From Arthrobacter_M sp030063245 (GTDB lineage: Bacteria; Actinomycetota; Actinomycetes; Actinomycetales; Micrococcaceae): DNA of 64,000 nucleotides. The translations under genes were made by a program, and so were the position numbers. Under the pieces are notes generated by a model. The model was not told where the DNA came from, ran no database searches, and saw nothing but the letters and a program-made list of their open reading frames with translations. The stretch lies in assembly GCF_051131705.1 (NCBI RefSeq), contig NZ_CP180316.1:248001-312000 (forward strand), in the 5' to 3' direction. Positions 24,841 to 34,342 of the stretch are shown here, piece after piece. Every line of letters begins with the position of its first letter. Positions within the stretch are counted from its first letter, which is position 1.

Positions 24841-25153
24841 TGCTGGTCTCCTCATATGTTGTATTCTTCAATAATGGGTGCAGGGACTGACGCTTTGTCC
24901 ACCCAGGTCCCAGCCCGGATTCCGGCACGTCGTACACATGTGCCGCCGTTCACGTGCACTCCTTTGCGTTCATCGTGTATCGCGCACCAATCCAATGCCG
25001 CGACCGGCCGCGGGAGCATTGACCAATCTCGTGTGAAGTATTCCAATGGAGGTAGTGGTAAACGAGCGGGACAACCCGACGTGAGGGCACCGGTCAGTGC
25101 GCTTCAGGCGGAGGTCACGCCGGGTCAGGGTGCTCCGGGTCGGAGGTGGTGGC
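24841..25153. other. Divergent intergenic region
   Basis: A 313-nt region between two genes read away from each other, with a lower-GC part near 24855-24880. A 64-codon minus-strand frame (24852-25046) is open here but lacks support. No other feature is seen. Confidence 0.4.
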
Positions 25154-25996
25154 ATGTCCGCTTTAGCAGCGGAATTCGTCCAGCTGTTGTGCTGCGCAGT
25201 GATAGTGACGGTCAGCGTTGCGGCAACTGTCTATGCGCTGAGGTTGCAACTGGGCAGGGACGGCGGTGTCCGGGGTGACGCCGTTTTCTGGCACAGCTTC
25301 CTGGCTTTGGCATTCGTGCTGCCTGCGGTGATTATTCCCGCCGTTTACAGTCCTGCCGCCGGCGCCTCGCTGCTCGTGCTCGCTTTGCTGGCTGGCGCTT
25401 CGGCGTACCGCGGCGCCCCGCGTCTGGAGGCGTTCCAGAGGAGCCGCTCCCAGCGCCGTGCTGACCGGATCGGGTTTGGCGCCGTTGCCGCACGTCACGA
25501 CGACGTCTTGACCCGCTGGAGCGTCTATGAGCTGGACGTCGGCAAGATGATTGATTATCCCGCGTTGTCGGACGTGTGCCAGCCGGAAACGGCGGCACTG
25601 GTTCGTGTCATGCGCGAGGCGGCGCTGCTGCGTTCCGGTGCCGGACCCGCCTACGAGCGGACCGTGGCGGATCTCGAGGCCGCGCTGGGAGCAGCCGAAC
25701 TCGCCGCGGGCGTTCCCACCGCCGGTCAGGGCGCTTCAACGGAACGCAGGCAGGCAGCCACAGCGGAACGTGGGGCACCTCCCGAAATGGAACGCCAGGC
25801 ACCCGCGGAAATGCGTCCCGCCGTCGCCCGCCCAACCGCAGGCGCTCCCGCAACCTTACAACCCGCCGTAGAGTGCGGAGATCAGCCCCGCAAAAGCGGT
25901 GTTGAAGGGGCAGATCTCCACACTCGCTGGTCGGGGTGGGGGGATTCTGCCGGGGCATTGCCAGCGCGTACCAGCCGTGCCAAGGTCGAGACATGA
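25154..25996 (+). CDS. Membrane protein of unknown function
   Basis: A 280-residue protein with two or three N-terminal membrane helices (VQLLCCAVIVTVSVAATVYAL, FLALAFVLPAVIIPAVY, ASLLVLALLAGASAY). A soluble part follows (RHDDVLTRWSVYELDVGKMIDYPALSD) that probably lies inside the cell, then a low-complexity Ala/Glu/Arg/Pro tail. The ATG at 25154 follows GGAGG by 8 nt; the frame is open further upstream but lacks a ribosome site. The stop overlaps the next gene by 4 nt, so the two are co-translated. Confidence 0.75.
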   Translation: MSALAAEFVQLLCCAVIVTVSVAATVYALRLQLGRDGGVRGDAVFWHSFLALAFVLPAVIIPAVYSPAAGASLLVLALLAGASAYRGAPRLEAFQRSRSQRRADRIGFGAVAARHDDVLTRWSVYELDVGKMIDYPALSDVCQPETAALVRVMREAALLRSGAGPAYERTVADLEAALGAAELAAGVPTAGQGASTERRQAATAERGAPPEMERQAPAEMRPAVARPTAGAPATLQPAVECGDQPRKSGVEGADLHTRWSGWGDSAGALPARTSRAKVET

Positions 25997-26313
25997 CTGA
26001 CACGGCCGAGACTTTCCACAACGACGTGACGATGCTGCGCAATGACCAGGACCATCAGTATGAGCTGCGGGTCGGGGAGACGCTGACCACCGTGGCGCAG
26101 TTCAACGACCTGCCAGGGCATGTGGATTTCATCCACACCGAAACCCTGGAGCCCTTCGGTGGCAAGGGCATGGCGAAGATTCTCGCCCGCTACGCTCTTG
26201 ACGATGTGGCGGCGTCCGGCAAGCGGATCATCCCGCATTGTTCTTTTATCGCTGGCTTTCTGCGCCGGCATGAGGACTATGTTCAGGTCACCGACTGGCC
26301 CGAGACGGCTTAG
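25993..26313 (+). CDS. GNAT family N-acetyltransferase, short YjdJ-like type
   Basis: A 106-residue protein of the minimal GNAT type. It has HTETLEPFGGKGMAKILARYAL as the acetyl-CoA loop region (GGKGMAKIL resembling the R/QxxGxG/A signature) and RIIPHCSFIAGFLRRH as the final strand and helix. These small cytosolic acetyltransferases have unknown substrates. It overlaps the preceding membrane protein gene by ATGA. Confidence 0.88.
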   Translation: MTDTAETFHNDVTMLRNDQDHQYELRVGETLTTVAQFNDLPGHVDFIHTETLEPFGGKGMAKILARYALDDVAASGKRIIPHCSFIAGFLRRHEDYVQVTDWPETA

Positions 26314-26434
26314 GTCCGCTCATCCGTGACGTCCGGGCCCCGCTCGGCGGTGACACCGGGCGGACCGCGGACGTTCCTGCGGAAAGGCGTGTGGAGCCGG
26401 ACGTCTAACGGCGGCGCGTGAGTAGCATGGGGGA

Positions 26435-27208
26435 ATGACTGACGCTGTGAAGAATGGAATGGCCCTGATCACGGGTGCGACGGCGGGGCTGGGAGCGGAG
26501 TTTGCCCAGCAGCTGAGTGCCCAACGCTACAATCTGGTGTTGGTGGCCCGCGACACCGGGCGGCTGGAAGCGAAGGCTGTCAAGTTGCGGCAGGACTTTG
26601 GCATTGCCGTGGAGACCATCACCGCGGATCTGCGGACGGACTCCGGCGTTGCCGCTGTGGCGGCACGCCTGACGCAGCCCGAGAACCACGTGACGGTGTT
26701 GGTCAACAACGCCGGCTACGGGTTGGCGGGACAATTCGAGCAGAACACGCGGCAGGAAGAGTTGGACCAGCTGAACATCCTGGTCAGCACGCCGATGCAG
26801 CTCATGCACGCCGCACTGGAACCCATGCTGGCGCGCGGTCGGGGCCGGATCATCAACGTGGCCAGCATGGCGGGCTTCATCCCGCGCGGCACGTATGGGG
26901 CGTCCAAGGCGTGGATCATCAGCTTCAGTAAATGGGCGAACGTCAACTACGGACCGCGAGGCGTACATGTGACGGCCGTCTGTCCCGGCTTTGTGCACAC
27001 CGAATTCCATCAGCGGATGGGTGCCTCCACGGCCAAAATCCCGGCGTGGATGTGGCTGGAAGCTGACCGGGTGGTGGGCGAGGGACTGGCCGCTGCATTT
27101 ATGGGAAAGAGCGTCTCGGTGCCGTCCAAGCGCTATGCGGTGCTGGCCGCGCTGAGCAGGTTTGTGCCGGAGCGGTTGGGCGCATATGCAGGAAAGCGCG
27201 GGCGTTAG
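26435..27208 (+). CDS. Short-chain dehydrogenase/reductase
   Basis: This 257-residue SDR enzyme has the cofactor site TGATAGLG, NNAG, the catalytic Ser in NVASMAGF and YGASK with catalytic Tyr and Lys. Length is classical. The acidic-or-basic residue after strand 2 (VARDTGRLE) suggests NADP(H). Substrate unknown. It stands alone. Confidence 0.93.
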   Translation: MTDAVKNGMALITGATAGLGAEFAQQLSAQRYNLVLVARDTGRLEAKAVKLRQDFGIAVETITADLRTDSGVAAVAARLTQPENHVTVLVNNAGYGLAGQFEQNTRQEELDQLNILVSTPMQLMHAALEPMLARGRGRIINVASMAGFIPRGTYGASKAWIISFSKWANVNYGPRGVHVTAVCPGFVHTEFHQRMGASTAKIPAWMWLEADRVVGEGLAAAFMGKSVSVPSKRYAVLAALSRFVPERLGAYAGKRGR

Positions 27209-27419
27209 GGGCTGACCCCAGGCATACTGCGAAGGAACAGCGTCTGCTCGGCGGTGTCGGCCGGTCCACAATGTTAATATGACTGAACGTGAGCCGTCGG
27301 TTCTTAAGCTGCCGGGCCGGCTTGGCCTCCATTGCGGCGGCGTCCGGCTGCTGATGTTCGACGGCGGCGCCCGCTTGAATACGGCGGCTAAGGTGCGACG
27401 GCGTCCGGCCCCGTGCAAA

Positions 27420-27453
27420 ACGGCGGCCCGCTCCAAACGGGGCGCGCCGCCGT
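27420..27453 (-). terminator. Terminator of MHS transporter gene
   Basis: ACGGCGGC (27420-27427) and GCCGCCGT (27446-27453) pair, and on the minus strand TTTTGC follows directly. It lies 13 nt after the transporter stop. Confidence 0.75.
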
Positions 27454-27466
27454 CGGTGTTCTGGTG

Positions 27467-29071
27467 TCAGCCGACAAGGGTCGTTTCGGGAATGCCCTTC
27501 GCCGGGGTTGCGGGTTCGTAGGTTTCGTCGAACGGCATGTCATCCAGCACCAGATGAGGGTTCCCATCCTGGCCGGCCACCAGTTCCCGGGCCTCCGCCA
27601 CGGTGCCCACACTGGGCATGGACCCCGGCAGCGGTTTCTGCGCGGATTCCTTCAGGAAGTAAATGGCCACCGCCCCGATGGTGGACGTGGCCATCAGGTA
27701 ATACGCCGGCATCATGTCGTCGTTGCTCAGCGTAATGAGTCCCTGCACGATGAACGGCGTGGTGCCGCCGAAGATGGCCACCGAGAAGTTGTACGCAATG
27801 CCCATTGCGCCGTAGCGGCTGGCGGTCGGGAAGAGCGCCGGCAGGGCGGAGGCCAGATTGGCCACGTAGAACGTGACCGGGAAGGCGACCAGGGCCAGTC
27901 CAAGCAGCGTTGACCAAACATCGCCAATGCCGATCAGCAGGAAGGCCGGCACGGCCAGTACGACGGTGCTGACAGCGCCTACCCACAACACGGGACGGCG
28001 TCCGACCCGATCGGAGAGCCGGCCGGTCAGCGGAATGCAGAGGGCCATGATGACCAGAACTGGGATGGTCAGCAGCGTGCCGTGGACCGGGTCATACCCC
28101 TTGGATTCGGTCAGATAAGTCGGCATGTAGGAGGTCAAGGCGTAGCCAACGGTGTTGGCGGCAGCGGCCAGGATCATGGCCAGCACAATCTGCCGCCAGT
28201 AGGCCTTGATGATGCCCATCGGGCCCTTGGACGCGGCCGCATCCCCGGCCTGGGCGTCCTTGGCGACAGCCTCCTGTGCATCCAGGGTGGCCTGGAACTG
28301 GGGGGACTCCTCGATTTTACTGCGGAAGTAGACGGCTATCAGGCCCAGCGGACCGGCCAGCAGGAAGGGCAGGCGCCAGCCCCACTGCTCCATGGCGCCC
28401 TGTCCCAGTGTCAGCTGCAGTACGGAAACCAGCGCAGCACCGACGGCGAAGCCGATGTAGCTGCCCATGTCCAGGAAGCTGGCGAAGAAGCCGCGCCGCT
28501 TGTCCGGGGCGTATTCGCTGACGAAGGTCGTGGCGCCGGCGTACTCACCGCCGGTGGAGAATCCCTGGACGAGCTTGAGGAGCACCAGCAGCACGGCGGC
28601 CCAGATGCCGATTTGGGCATAGCCGGGCAACAGGCCGACCGCGAAGGTGGAAGCGGCCATGATCATCAGAGTCGTGGCGAGCACCTTTTGCCGGCCCACC
28701 TTGTCTCCGAACCAGCCGAAGATGACCCCGCCCAGCGGGCGCGCGATGAAGGTCGCGGCAAACGTGCCCAGCAAAAACAGCGTCTGGACGGATTTGTCCG
28801 ATTCCGGTAGGAAAACCGGTCCCATGGTGGTGATGAGATAGCCAAAAACACCTACGTCGTACCATTCCATGGTGTTTCCGACGATGGTGCCGCCGACGGC
28901 TTTTTTGAGCATCGGCTTGTCGACGATATTAACGTCACCGACGGCAAGGCGCCGGCGTTTTAGTCGTGGCAGACGCGCGGGACGCGTCTGCCTGGGTGTG
29001 TCCTGTACACCTGTAATTGAGTCGTTCGAGCTTCGGTCTGTGGGCATTTGGTCAACTCTCGTGGAGGTCAT
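27467..29071 (-). CDS. MFS transporter, metabolite:H+ symporter (ProP-like)
   Basis: A 534-residue major facilitator with twelve expected membrane helices. MHS-subfamily marks are NTMEWYDVGVFGYL in helix 1, RPLGGVIFGWFGDKVGRQKVL in the first loop and GGEYAGATTFVSEYAPDKRRGF near helix 5. The family carries organic acids, proline or betaine with protons; the substrate is not fixed by sequence. The N-terminus is about 50 residues longer than usual and polar. It may be read alone, with its own terminator. Confidence 0.9.
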   Translation of the reverse strand: MTSTRVDQMPTDRSSNDSITGVQDTPRQTRPARLPRLKRRRLAVGDVNIVDKPMLKKAVGGTIVGNTMEWYDVGVFGYLITTMGPVFLPESDKSVQTLFLLGTFAATFIARPLGGVIFGWFGDKVGRQKVLATTLMIMAASTFAVGLLPGYAQIGIWAAVLLVLLKLVQGFSTGGEYAGATTFVSEYAPDKRRGFFASFLDMGSYIGFAVGAALVSVLQLTLGQGAMEQWGWRLPFLLAGPLGLIAVYFRSKIEESPQFQATLDAQEAVAKDAQAGDAAASKGPMGIIKAYWRQIVLAMILAAAANTVGYALTSYMPTYLTESKGYDPVHGTLLTIPVLVIMALCIPLTGRLSDRVGRRPVLWVGAVSTVVLAVPAFLLIGIGDVWSTLLGLALVAFPVTFYVANLASALPALFPTASRYGAMGIAYNFSVAIFGGTTPFIVQGLITLSNDDMMPAYYLMATSTIGAVAIYFLKESAQKPLPGSMPSVGTVAEARELVAGQDGNPHLVLDDMPFDETYEPATPAKGIPETTLVG

Positions 29072-29192
29072 TTGCTTGCGACTTGTAGCTGCCCCGCTCC
29101 GGGCAGACCTTCAATTTTACATGATTTCGGGCCATATCCCCAGACGCCGGGTTCACGTGCTCGTTATGGGGCCGCGGTGAACTCGTCCGAAA

Positions 29193-29229
29193 ACAGCGAG
29201 ACCCCGGGGGTTTCCCGGGGTCTCGCTGT
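29193..29229 (-). terminator. Terminator of fru-pts operon
   Basis: A perfect 16-bp stem (29193-29208 with 29214-29229) with a 5-nt loop, followed by TTTT on the minus strand, 42 nt after the ptsH stop. One of the strongest terminators in the window. Confidence 0.9.
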
Positions 29230-29271
29230 GGTTGCCATCGGGGCGCCGGACAGGGCCCGGCCACCGGAGAA

Positions 29272-29547
29272 CTACGCGTCGTGGTCTGTTTCGAGGATCT
29301 TCGCCAGCGTCTCGAGTGCCTGGTCGGCGCCGTCGCCCTCGGCCCTCAGCACGACCACGTCGCCACATGCAGCGCCCAGCCCCATCAGCGAGAGGATGCT
29401 GGAGGCATCCAGTGCGTCCTCGGCCGGGTCGCCCTGCATGGCAATGCTGACCTCAACCGGAAGCTCCGCCGCGGCTTCGGCAAAGATGGCGGCCGGCCGG
29501 GCATGCAGTCCGACGCGGCTGGCGATGGTGGCGGTGCGTTCTGACAT
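29272..29547 (-). CDS. ptsH: Phosphocarrier protein HPr
   Basis: This 91-residue cytosolic phosphocarrier takes phosphate from enzyme I and gives it to sugar EIIA domains. The active His15 is in RVGLHARPAAIF. A Ser in the DASSILSLM block matches the regulatory serine position of HPr, though regulation by HPr kinase is not known in this group. The ATG at 29547 has GGAG at the right distance. It follows ptsI by 28 nt and ends the operon. Confidence 0.96.
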   Translation of the reverse strand: MSERTATIASRVGLHARPAAIFAEAAAELPVEVSIAMQGDPAEDALDASSILSLMGLGAACGDVVVLRAEGDGADQALETLAKILETDHDA

Positions 29548-29575
29548 GATTTTCTCCTGATTAGGTAGGGGTTTG

Positions 29576-31321
29576 CTAAAGACCGAGCTGGTCGAGGACA
29601 GAGAGATGCTCCCGCACCGCGGACCGCGCCCCGGTGGCGCTTGCGGCGCCCAGTGCCAGTGCCGCGAGCTCCCGGGTCTGCTCCAGCGTGACGCTGCGCA
29701 GCACAGCGCTGACGGCCGGCAGCGCACGTGCCGTCATGGACAGCGTGCTGACGCCCAGGCCCACCAGTACGACGGCGAGCGCGGGATCAGCGGCTGCCTC
29801 ACCGCAGACGCCCACCGGCTTTCCGGTGGCGCTGTCGCCGCCCGTACTCGTGCCGGCGCTGACCACGGCGCTGCCGCCGGCTGCGGCGCGTGCCGCCCCG
29901 GCGCCGTCGACCGTGGCTTTGACCAGCGCGAGGACCGCAGGCTGCCAAGGATCGTTCAGCGCGGCCAGCGGCCCCAGCTGCCTGTCCGCGGCCATGGTGT
30001 ACTGCGTCAGGTCATTGGTGCCGATGCTGGCGAAACTGACCTCCTTCAGGACGTGCCGTGCGCTCAGAGCCGCGGCGGGGACTTCCACCATGACACCGGG
30101 CGTCTTCAGACCCGCGGCCGTGCAGAGCGCGGCGAAATCGGCAGCCTCTGCCGGGGTCGAAATCATCGGAGCCATCACCCAGACATCCGCGGCTGAATCC
30201 GCCGCCGCCGCACCGATCGCCTGCAGCTGACGCTCCAGAACTCCCGGGGAGGTGAAGTCCGTGCGGTATCCGCGGACACCGAGGGCGGGGTTCGGCTCGC
30301 TGGCATCGGTCAGGAAGGGCAGCGGCTTATCCGCCCCGGCATCGAGGGTCCGGATCACCACCTTTTTTCCGGCGAAGGCATCAAAGACACCCCTGTAGGC
30401 GCTCACCTGCTCCTCGATCGACGGCTCTGTATCGCGGCCCAGGAAACAGAATTCCGTGCGCAACAGGCCCACACCCTCGGCCCCGGCGGCAGCGGCAGCC
30501 AGTGCATCCTTCGCTCCGCCGACGTTGGCCAGCAACGGTACGGCCGTTCCGTCGGCCAAGCGGCCCTGGCCGTCGAAGTCAGCCAGCACGGAAGCCCTGT
30601 CTTTCCACAGCGTGGCCTTCTCCTCGCGTGCGGCATCGGGCTCGGCCGTGACCTCGCCGGCGGCGCCGTCCACGTAGACCGTGGTGCCGTCCGCCAGCTG
30701 GGCCACGCCCTTGGCGGCAACGACCGCCGGCAGGCCCAGCGCCCGGGCGATGATGGCCGTGTGTGACTGGGGGCCGCCGCTGGCCGTCACCAGGGCAAGC
30801 ACCTTGTCCGGATCCAGGGTGGCAGTATCCGCCGGCGCCAGATCCTCTGCAAGCAGGATAAACGGCACCGTCGAATCCGGGATGCCCGGAGCCGGAACAC
30901 CGCGCAGCGCGGCGACAATCCGGGCCCGGACGTCCAGCACATCGTGGGAACGCTCGGCCATATAGCCGCCGAGGTTCAGCAGCATGGTGGCGACGCCGTC
31001 GCCCGCTTCCCAGATTGCGCGCTCGGCCGAGGCGCCCCCGTTGATCAGCTTGACCGCCGACTTGAGCAGCATCGGGTCGGCAGCCATCAGGGCCGTCGCC
31101 TCGAGCACGTCCTTTGCATCCCCGCTGGCCCGTGACCCGCGGTGCTTGAGCTCGGTCTGCACCGAAGCCGCCGCCGTACGCAGCGCCGTTGCGGCCTCCT
31201 CCGGAGTCGTTCCCGGGTCGAGACCTTCGCCGGCTGCGGGCGCAGGCACCGCGGGCGGCATCTGACGTACCGGTCCAATCACGCGGCCGGGAGTCACTCC
31301 GACTCCTTGAAATGTCCTCAT
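29576..31321 (-). CDS. ptsI: PTS enzyme I (phosphoenolpyruvate-protein phosphotransferase)
   Basis: This 581-residue enzyme starts the PTS chain by taking phosphate from phosphoenolpyruvate. The active His187 lies in GGPQSHTAIIARALG. The C-terminal PEP-binding part shows GAEGVGLLRTEFCFL, RTLDAGADKPLPF, and the catalytic-Cys region GVCGEAAADP. It should feed ptsH and fruA in this operon, and also DhaM, whose HPr domain lacks its own EI. It lies 11 nt after fruA. Confidence 0.95.
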   Translation of the reverse strand: MRTFQGVGVTPGRVIGPVRQMPPAVPAPAAGEGLDPGTTPEEAATALRTAAASVQTELKHRGSRASGDAKDVLEATALMAADPMLLKSAVKLINGGASAERAIWEAGDGVATMLLNLGGYMAERSHDVLDVRARIVAALRGVPAPGIPDSTVPFILLAEDLAPADTATLDPDKVLALVTASGGPQSHTAIIARALGLPAVVAAKGVAQLADGTTVYVDGAAGEVTAEPDAAREEKATLWKDRASVLADFDGQGRLADGTAVPLLANVGGAKDALAAAAAGAEGVGLLRTEFCFLGRDTEPSIEEQVSAYRGVFDAFAGKKVVIRTLDAGADKPLPFLTDASEPNPALGVRGYRTDFTSPGVLERQLQAIGAAAADSAADVWVMAPMISTPAEAADFAALCTAAGLKTPGVMVEVPAAALSARHVLKEVSFASIGTNDLTQYTMAADRQLGPLAALNDPWQPAVLALVKATVDGAGAARAAAGGSAVVSAGTSTGGDSATGKPVGVCGEAAADPALAVVLVGLGVSTLSMTARALPAVSAVLRSVTLEQTRELAALALGAASATGARSAVREHLSVLDQLGL

Positions 31322-31332
31322 GGCGTTACCCC

Positions 31333-33363
31333 CTACTGGCTGACCAGAACCGGTGCCGGGCCGGTTGCTGCAACAGTATCAACGGGCTTCCTTACGGCCC
31401 AGCGCTTCAGGGCCAAGACCGCCAACGCGGTGACCACCATCCCGGCCAGGATTGAAACGATGAACATCACCAGGTTGCCGATCGCGAAGAAAACGAAGAT
31501 TCCCCCGTGTGGGGCCTGGGAGGTGACGCCGGTCGCCATGCACAGCGCCCCGGTGACAGCCCCGCCGAGCATGCTGGCAGGGATGACCCGCAGCGGATCC
31601 GCCGCGGCGAAGGGAATGGCACCTTCGGAGATGAAGGAGGCACCCAGCAGCCAGGCGGCCTTGCCGTTTTCGCGCTCGGCCAGGCTGAAGCGGCTCTTGT
31701 CCAGCGCCGTCGCCAGCGCCATGGCCAGCGGCGGAACCATGCCGGCGGCCATCACTGTTGCCATGATCTGCCACGGGGCCTGGTTGGTGACCGACCCGGC
31801 ACCGAGGCCGGCGACAGCGAAGGAGTAGGCAACCTTATTGACCGGACCACCCAAATCGAAGCACATCATCAGGCCCAAAATGATACCGAGGACGACGGCG
31901 GAGGCGCCGGTCATCCCGGACAGCCAGTGGTTCAGGACCGTGGTGAACCACGCGATCGGCCCGCCCAGGACCAGGAACATCAGGCCCGAGGCCACGATCG
32001 AGGCCAGCAGCGGGATAATCACCACGGGCATCAGGCCCCGCAGCCAACGCGGTACGGGCCAGCCGCCGATCCAGTGCGCGATGAACCCGGCCAGCAGACC
32101 GCCCACTAGGCCGCCCAGGAAGCCCGCACCCATGAAACCGGCGACGGCGCCGGCGGTAAAGCCGGGCGCGATGCCCGGTCGGTCCGCGATGCCGAAGGCG
32201 ATGTAGCCGGCCAACGCCGGGACCAGGAAGGCGAGCGAGAGGCCGCCGATCTTAAAGGCAACGGCGCCCAGATAGATGGGCAGTCCGCCGTCGGGCAGGT
32301 TCGTGAGGCTGTTGGCCAGCACCACTTTGTCCGCGATGGTGCTGATGGTATATCCGCCGAGCAGGAAGCCCAGGGCAATCAGCAGCCCGCCGCCGGCCAC
32401 AAATGGAATCATGTAGCTGACGCCGGTCAGCAGCGCCTTCTTCAGCTTCTGGCCGATGTGCTCGCCGGAGGCCTCCGCATCGTGTTCGGCCTGCTCCTCG
32501 GCGCCGAAATGCGGCACCCGGTGCGCGTTCGGATTGTCCGCCGCGGCCAGGGCCTCCTGGACCATTTTGGCCGGCTCGTCGATGCCGCGCTTCACCGGGG
32601 CGTTGATGACGGGTTTGCCGGCAAAGCGCTCCTTGCCGCGCACGTCGACGTCGACGGCAAAGATCACGGCATCCGCGGCGGCGATAACGGCCGGGTCCAA
32701 CGGTGTGACGGCGCCGGAGCCCTGGGTCTCCACCTGCAGTTCCACACCGGCCTCCTTGGCCGCGGCTACGAGCGAATCGGCCGCCATGTACGTGTGGGCG
32801 ATGCCGGTGGGGCAGGCGGTGACGGCAACGAGGCGCTTTGGCCGCGCGGACGTCTGCGCCCCTGCGGCCGTCGCTGCCGACGCTGCCGTCGCAGTCGAGT
32901 CTGTTGCTGGCTTGTCCGCGATGGCGCCCTCGACCAGGGCCACGATCTCATCGGCGGACGATGCCGCGCGCAGGGCAGCGGTGAAGTCCTTTTTAATCAG
33001 CGACCGGGCCAGTTTGGAGAGCAGCCGCAGATGCTCCTGGTCCGCCCCTTCGGGGGCGGCGATGAAAAAAATCAGGTCCGCGGGGCCGTCCTTGGCGCCG
33101 AAGGGGACGGCCGGAGCCAGCCGGGCCATGGCCAGCGTGGGCTCGATGACGGCGGTGGAACGGCAGTGTGGAATGGCAATTCCGCCGGGAACGCCTGTGG
33201 ACGTCTTCTGCTCGCGGGCCAACGCATCGGCGTACAGTCCCTCAACTTCGCTCGCGCGGCCGGTGGACGCGATCTGCTCGGCGAGGTGGCGGATCACCGT
33301 GGCAGGTTCAGTGCCAAGATCGACGTCCAGGGTGACCAGCTCGGGGGTGATTAGTGCAGTCAT
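31333..33363 (-). CDS. fruA: PTS fructose transporter subunit IIABC
   Basis: A 676-residue fused transporter. The EIIA domain (1-150) has active His66 in IAIPHCRS. An Ala/Thr-rich linker leads to EIIB (175-275) with active Cys184 in VTACPTGIAHTYMAA. EIIC (about 320-660) spans the membrane (GVSYMIPFVAGGGLLIALGF). It imports fructose and phosphorylates it to fructose-1-phosphate, the substrate of fruK. The ATG at 33363 begins 5 nt after the fruK stop; an upstream start would overlap fruK and is less likely. Confidence 0.95.
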   Translation of the reverse strand: MTALITPELVTLDVDLGTEPATVIRHLAEQIASTGRASEVEGLYADALAREQKTSTGVPGGIAIPHCRSTAVIEPTLAMARLAPAVPFGAKDGPADLIFFIAAPEGADQEHLRLLSKLARSLIKKDFTAALRAASSADEIVALVEGAIADKPATDSTATAASAATAAGAQTSARPKRLVAVTACPTGIAHTYMAADSLVAAAKEAGVELQVETQGSGAVTPLDPAVIAAADAVIFAVDVDVRGKERFAGKPVINAPVKRGIDEPAKMVQEALAAADNPNAHRVPHFGAEEQAEHDAEASGEHIGQKLKKALLTGVSYMIPFVAGGGLLIALGFLLGGYTISTIADKVVLANSLTNLPDGGLPIYLGAVAFKIGGLSLAFLVPALAGYIAFGIADRPGIAPGFTAGAVAGFMGAGFLGGLVGGLLAGFIAHWIGGWPVPRWLRGLMPVVIIPLLASIVASGLMFLVLGGPIAWFTTVLNHWLSGMTGASAVVLGIILGLMMCFDLGGPVNKVAYSFAVAGLGAGSVTNQAPWQIMATVMAAGMVPPLAMALATALDKSRFSLAERENGKAAWLLGASFISEGAIPFAAADPLRVIPASMLGGAVTGALCMATGVTSQAPHGGIFVFFAIGNLVMFIVSILAGMVVTALAVLALKRWAVRKPVDTVAATGPAPVLVSQ

Positions 33364-33367
33364 TTCT

Positions 33368-34342
33368 TCAGTTCTCCTTGGCGTCAGCCAGGGCCGCAAC
33401 GGTAACGGCAGAGGGATTGGTTTGGGAAAGCGCCGGGACGGTGGATCCCGGCAGGGATGCGGCAGCTGCCCCGTGGGCGACCGCCTGCTGCAGGCTTTGC
33501 GGGCCGGTGGCTCCGGCTGCTTGGCTCAGCAGATAGCCGGCGAGGGCGGAGTCGCCCGCGCCGACGGTGCTTTTGGCATTGATTTTCGGACTGCGGGCCA
33601 ACCAGCCGCCCTCGGCGGTGACCAGCACCGCGCCCTTGGACCCCAACGTGGCCAGGACAGCGCCCACGCCGGCGTCCACGAGCGTCCGTGCAGCCTTGGC
33701 GGCCAGCAGCGGATTGGCCTCCAGCATGTACGGATCCGGGAAACCGGTCAGCTCGGCCAGTTCCTCGGCATTGGGTTTAAGCAGGTCCGGCAGGGAATCC
33801 GCCGGCCCGGCCAGGGCTGCGGCCAGTGGCGCGCCGGAGGAATCGATGGCGATTTTGGGACCTGCTGTGCCGAATCTGGAACGCACATCGGCACTGAGCC
33901 GGGAGTAGAAATCGGCAGGGAGGCCCGGCGGCAGCGACCCCGCCAGGACCAGCCAGCTGGCCCCTTCAGAGTTTGCGGTCACCAGCTGTACCAGAGCGCG
34001 TTGCTGTTCTTCGTCCAGGACAGGTCCCGGCTCGTTGAGCTTGGTGGTGGTTCCGTCAGGCTCGGTGATGGCGATATTGCTGCGTAGCGGCACCCCCAGG
34101 TGCAGGCCCAGATGGGGGATCTGCAGAGCACGCAGCGCCACCAGCACGGCGTCGTCGTGGTCGCCGGGCAGGAGAGCCAGGCAGTCAACTCCGGAAGCGG
34201 AAAGCACACGGGCAATGTTCACGCCCTTCCCGCCCGGCTCCTGATGTGCGGCCCCGGCACGCTGGACTTCACCGCGGACCAGCGGGGCCGTCAGCTCGAT
34301 GGTCCGGTCAAGGCTGGGATTTGGAGTCAGGGTCACGATCAT
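33368..34342 (-). CDS. fruK: 1-phosphofructokinase
   Basis: This 324-residue PfkB-family sugar kinase phosphorylates fructose-1-phosphate to fructose-1,6-bisphosphate. It starts MIVTLTPNPSLDRTIEL as typical for FruK. GGKGVNIARVL holds substrate contacts, and the C-terminal STVGAGDSALAGYL has the catalytic Asp and anion hole. It overlaps fruR by 4 nt at its start and is followed by fruA. Confidence 0.95.
   Translation of the reverse strand: MIVTLTPNPSLDRTIELTAPLVRGEVQRAGAAHQEPGGKGVNIARVLSASGVDCLALLPGDHDDAVLVALRALQIPHLGLHLGVPLRSNIAITEPDGTTTKLNEPGPVLDEEQQRALVQLVTANSEGASWLVLAGSLPPGLPADFYSRLSADVRSRFGTAGPKIAIDSSGAPLAAALAGPADSLPDLLKPNAEELAELTGFPDPYMLEANPLLAAKAARTLVDAGVGAVLATLGSKGAVLVTAEGGWLARSPKINAKSTVGAGDSALAGYLLSQAAGATGPQSLQQAVAHGAAAASLPGSTVPALSQTNPSAVTVAALADAKEN

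Noticed and set aside
24852..25046. 64-codon gene overlapping the start of the 23809-24840 gene
   Set aside because: No ribosome site or recognisable protein pattern, and a better start with GAGGAG lies downstream for the neighbour.
27279..27521. 80-codon plus-strand gene
   Set aside because: It runs across the transporter terminator and into its 3' end, with no ribosome site and arginine-rich shadow-frame composition.
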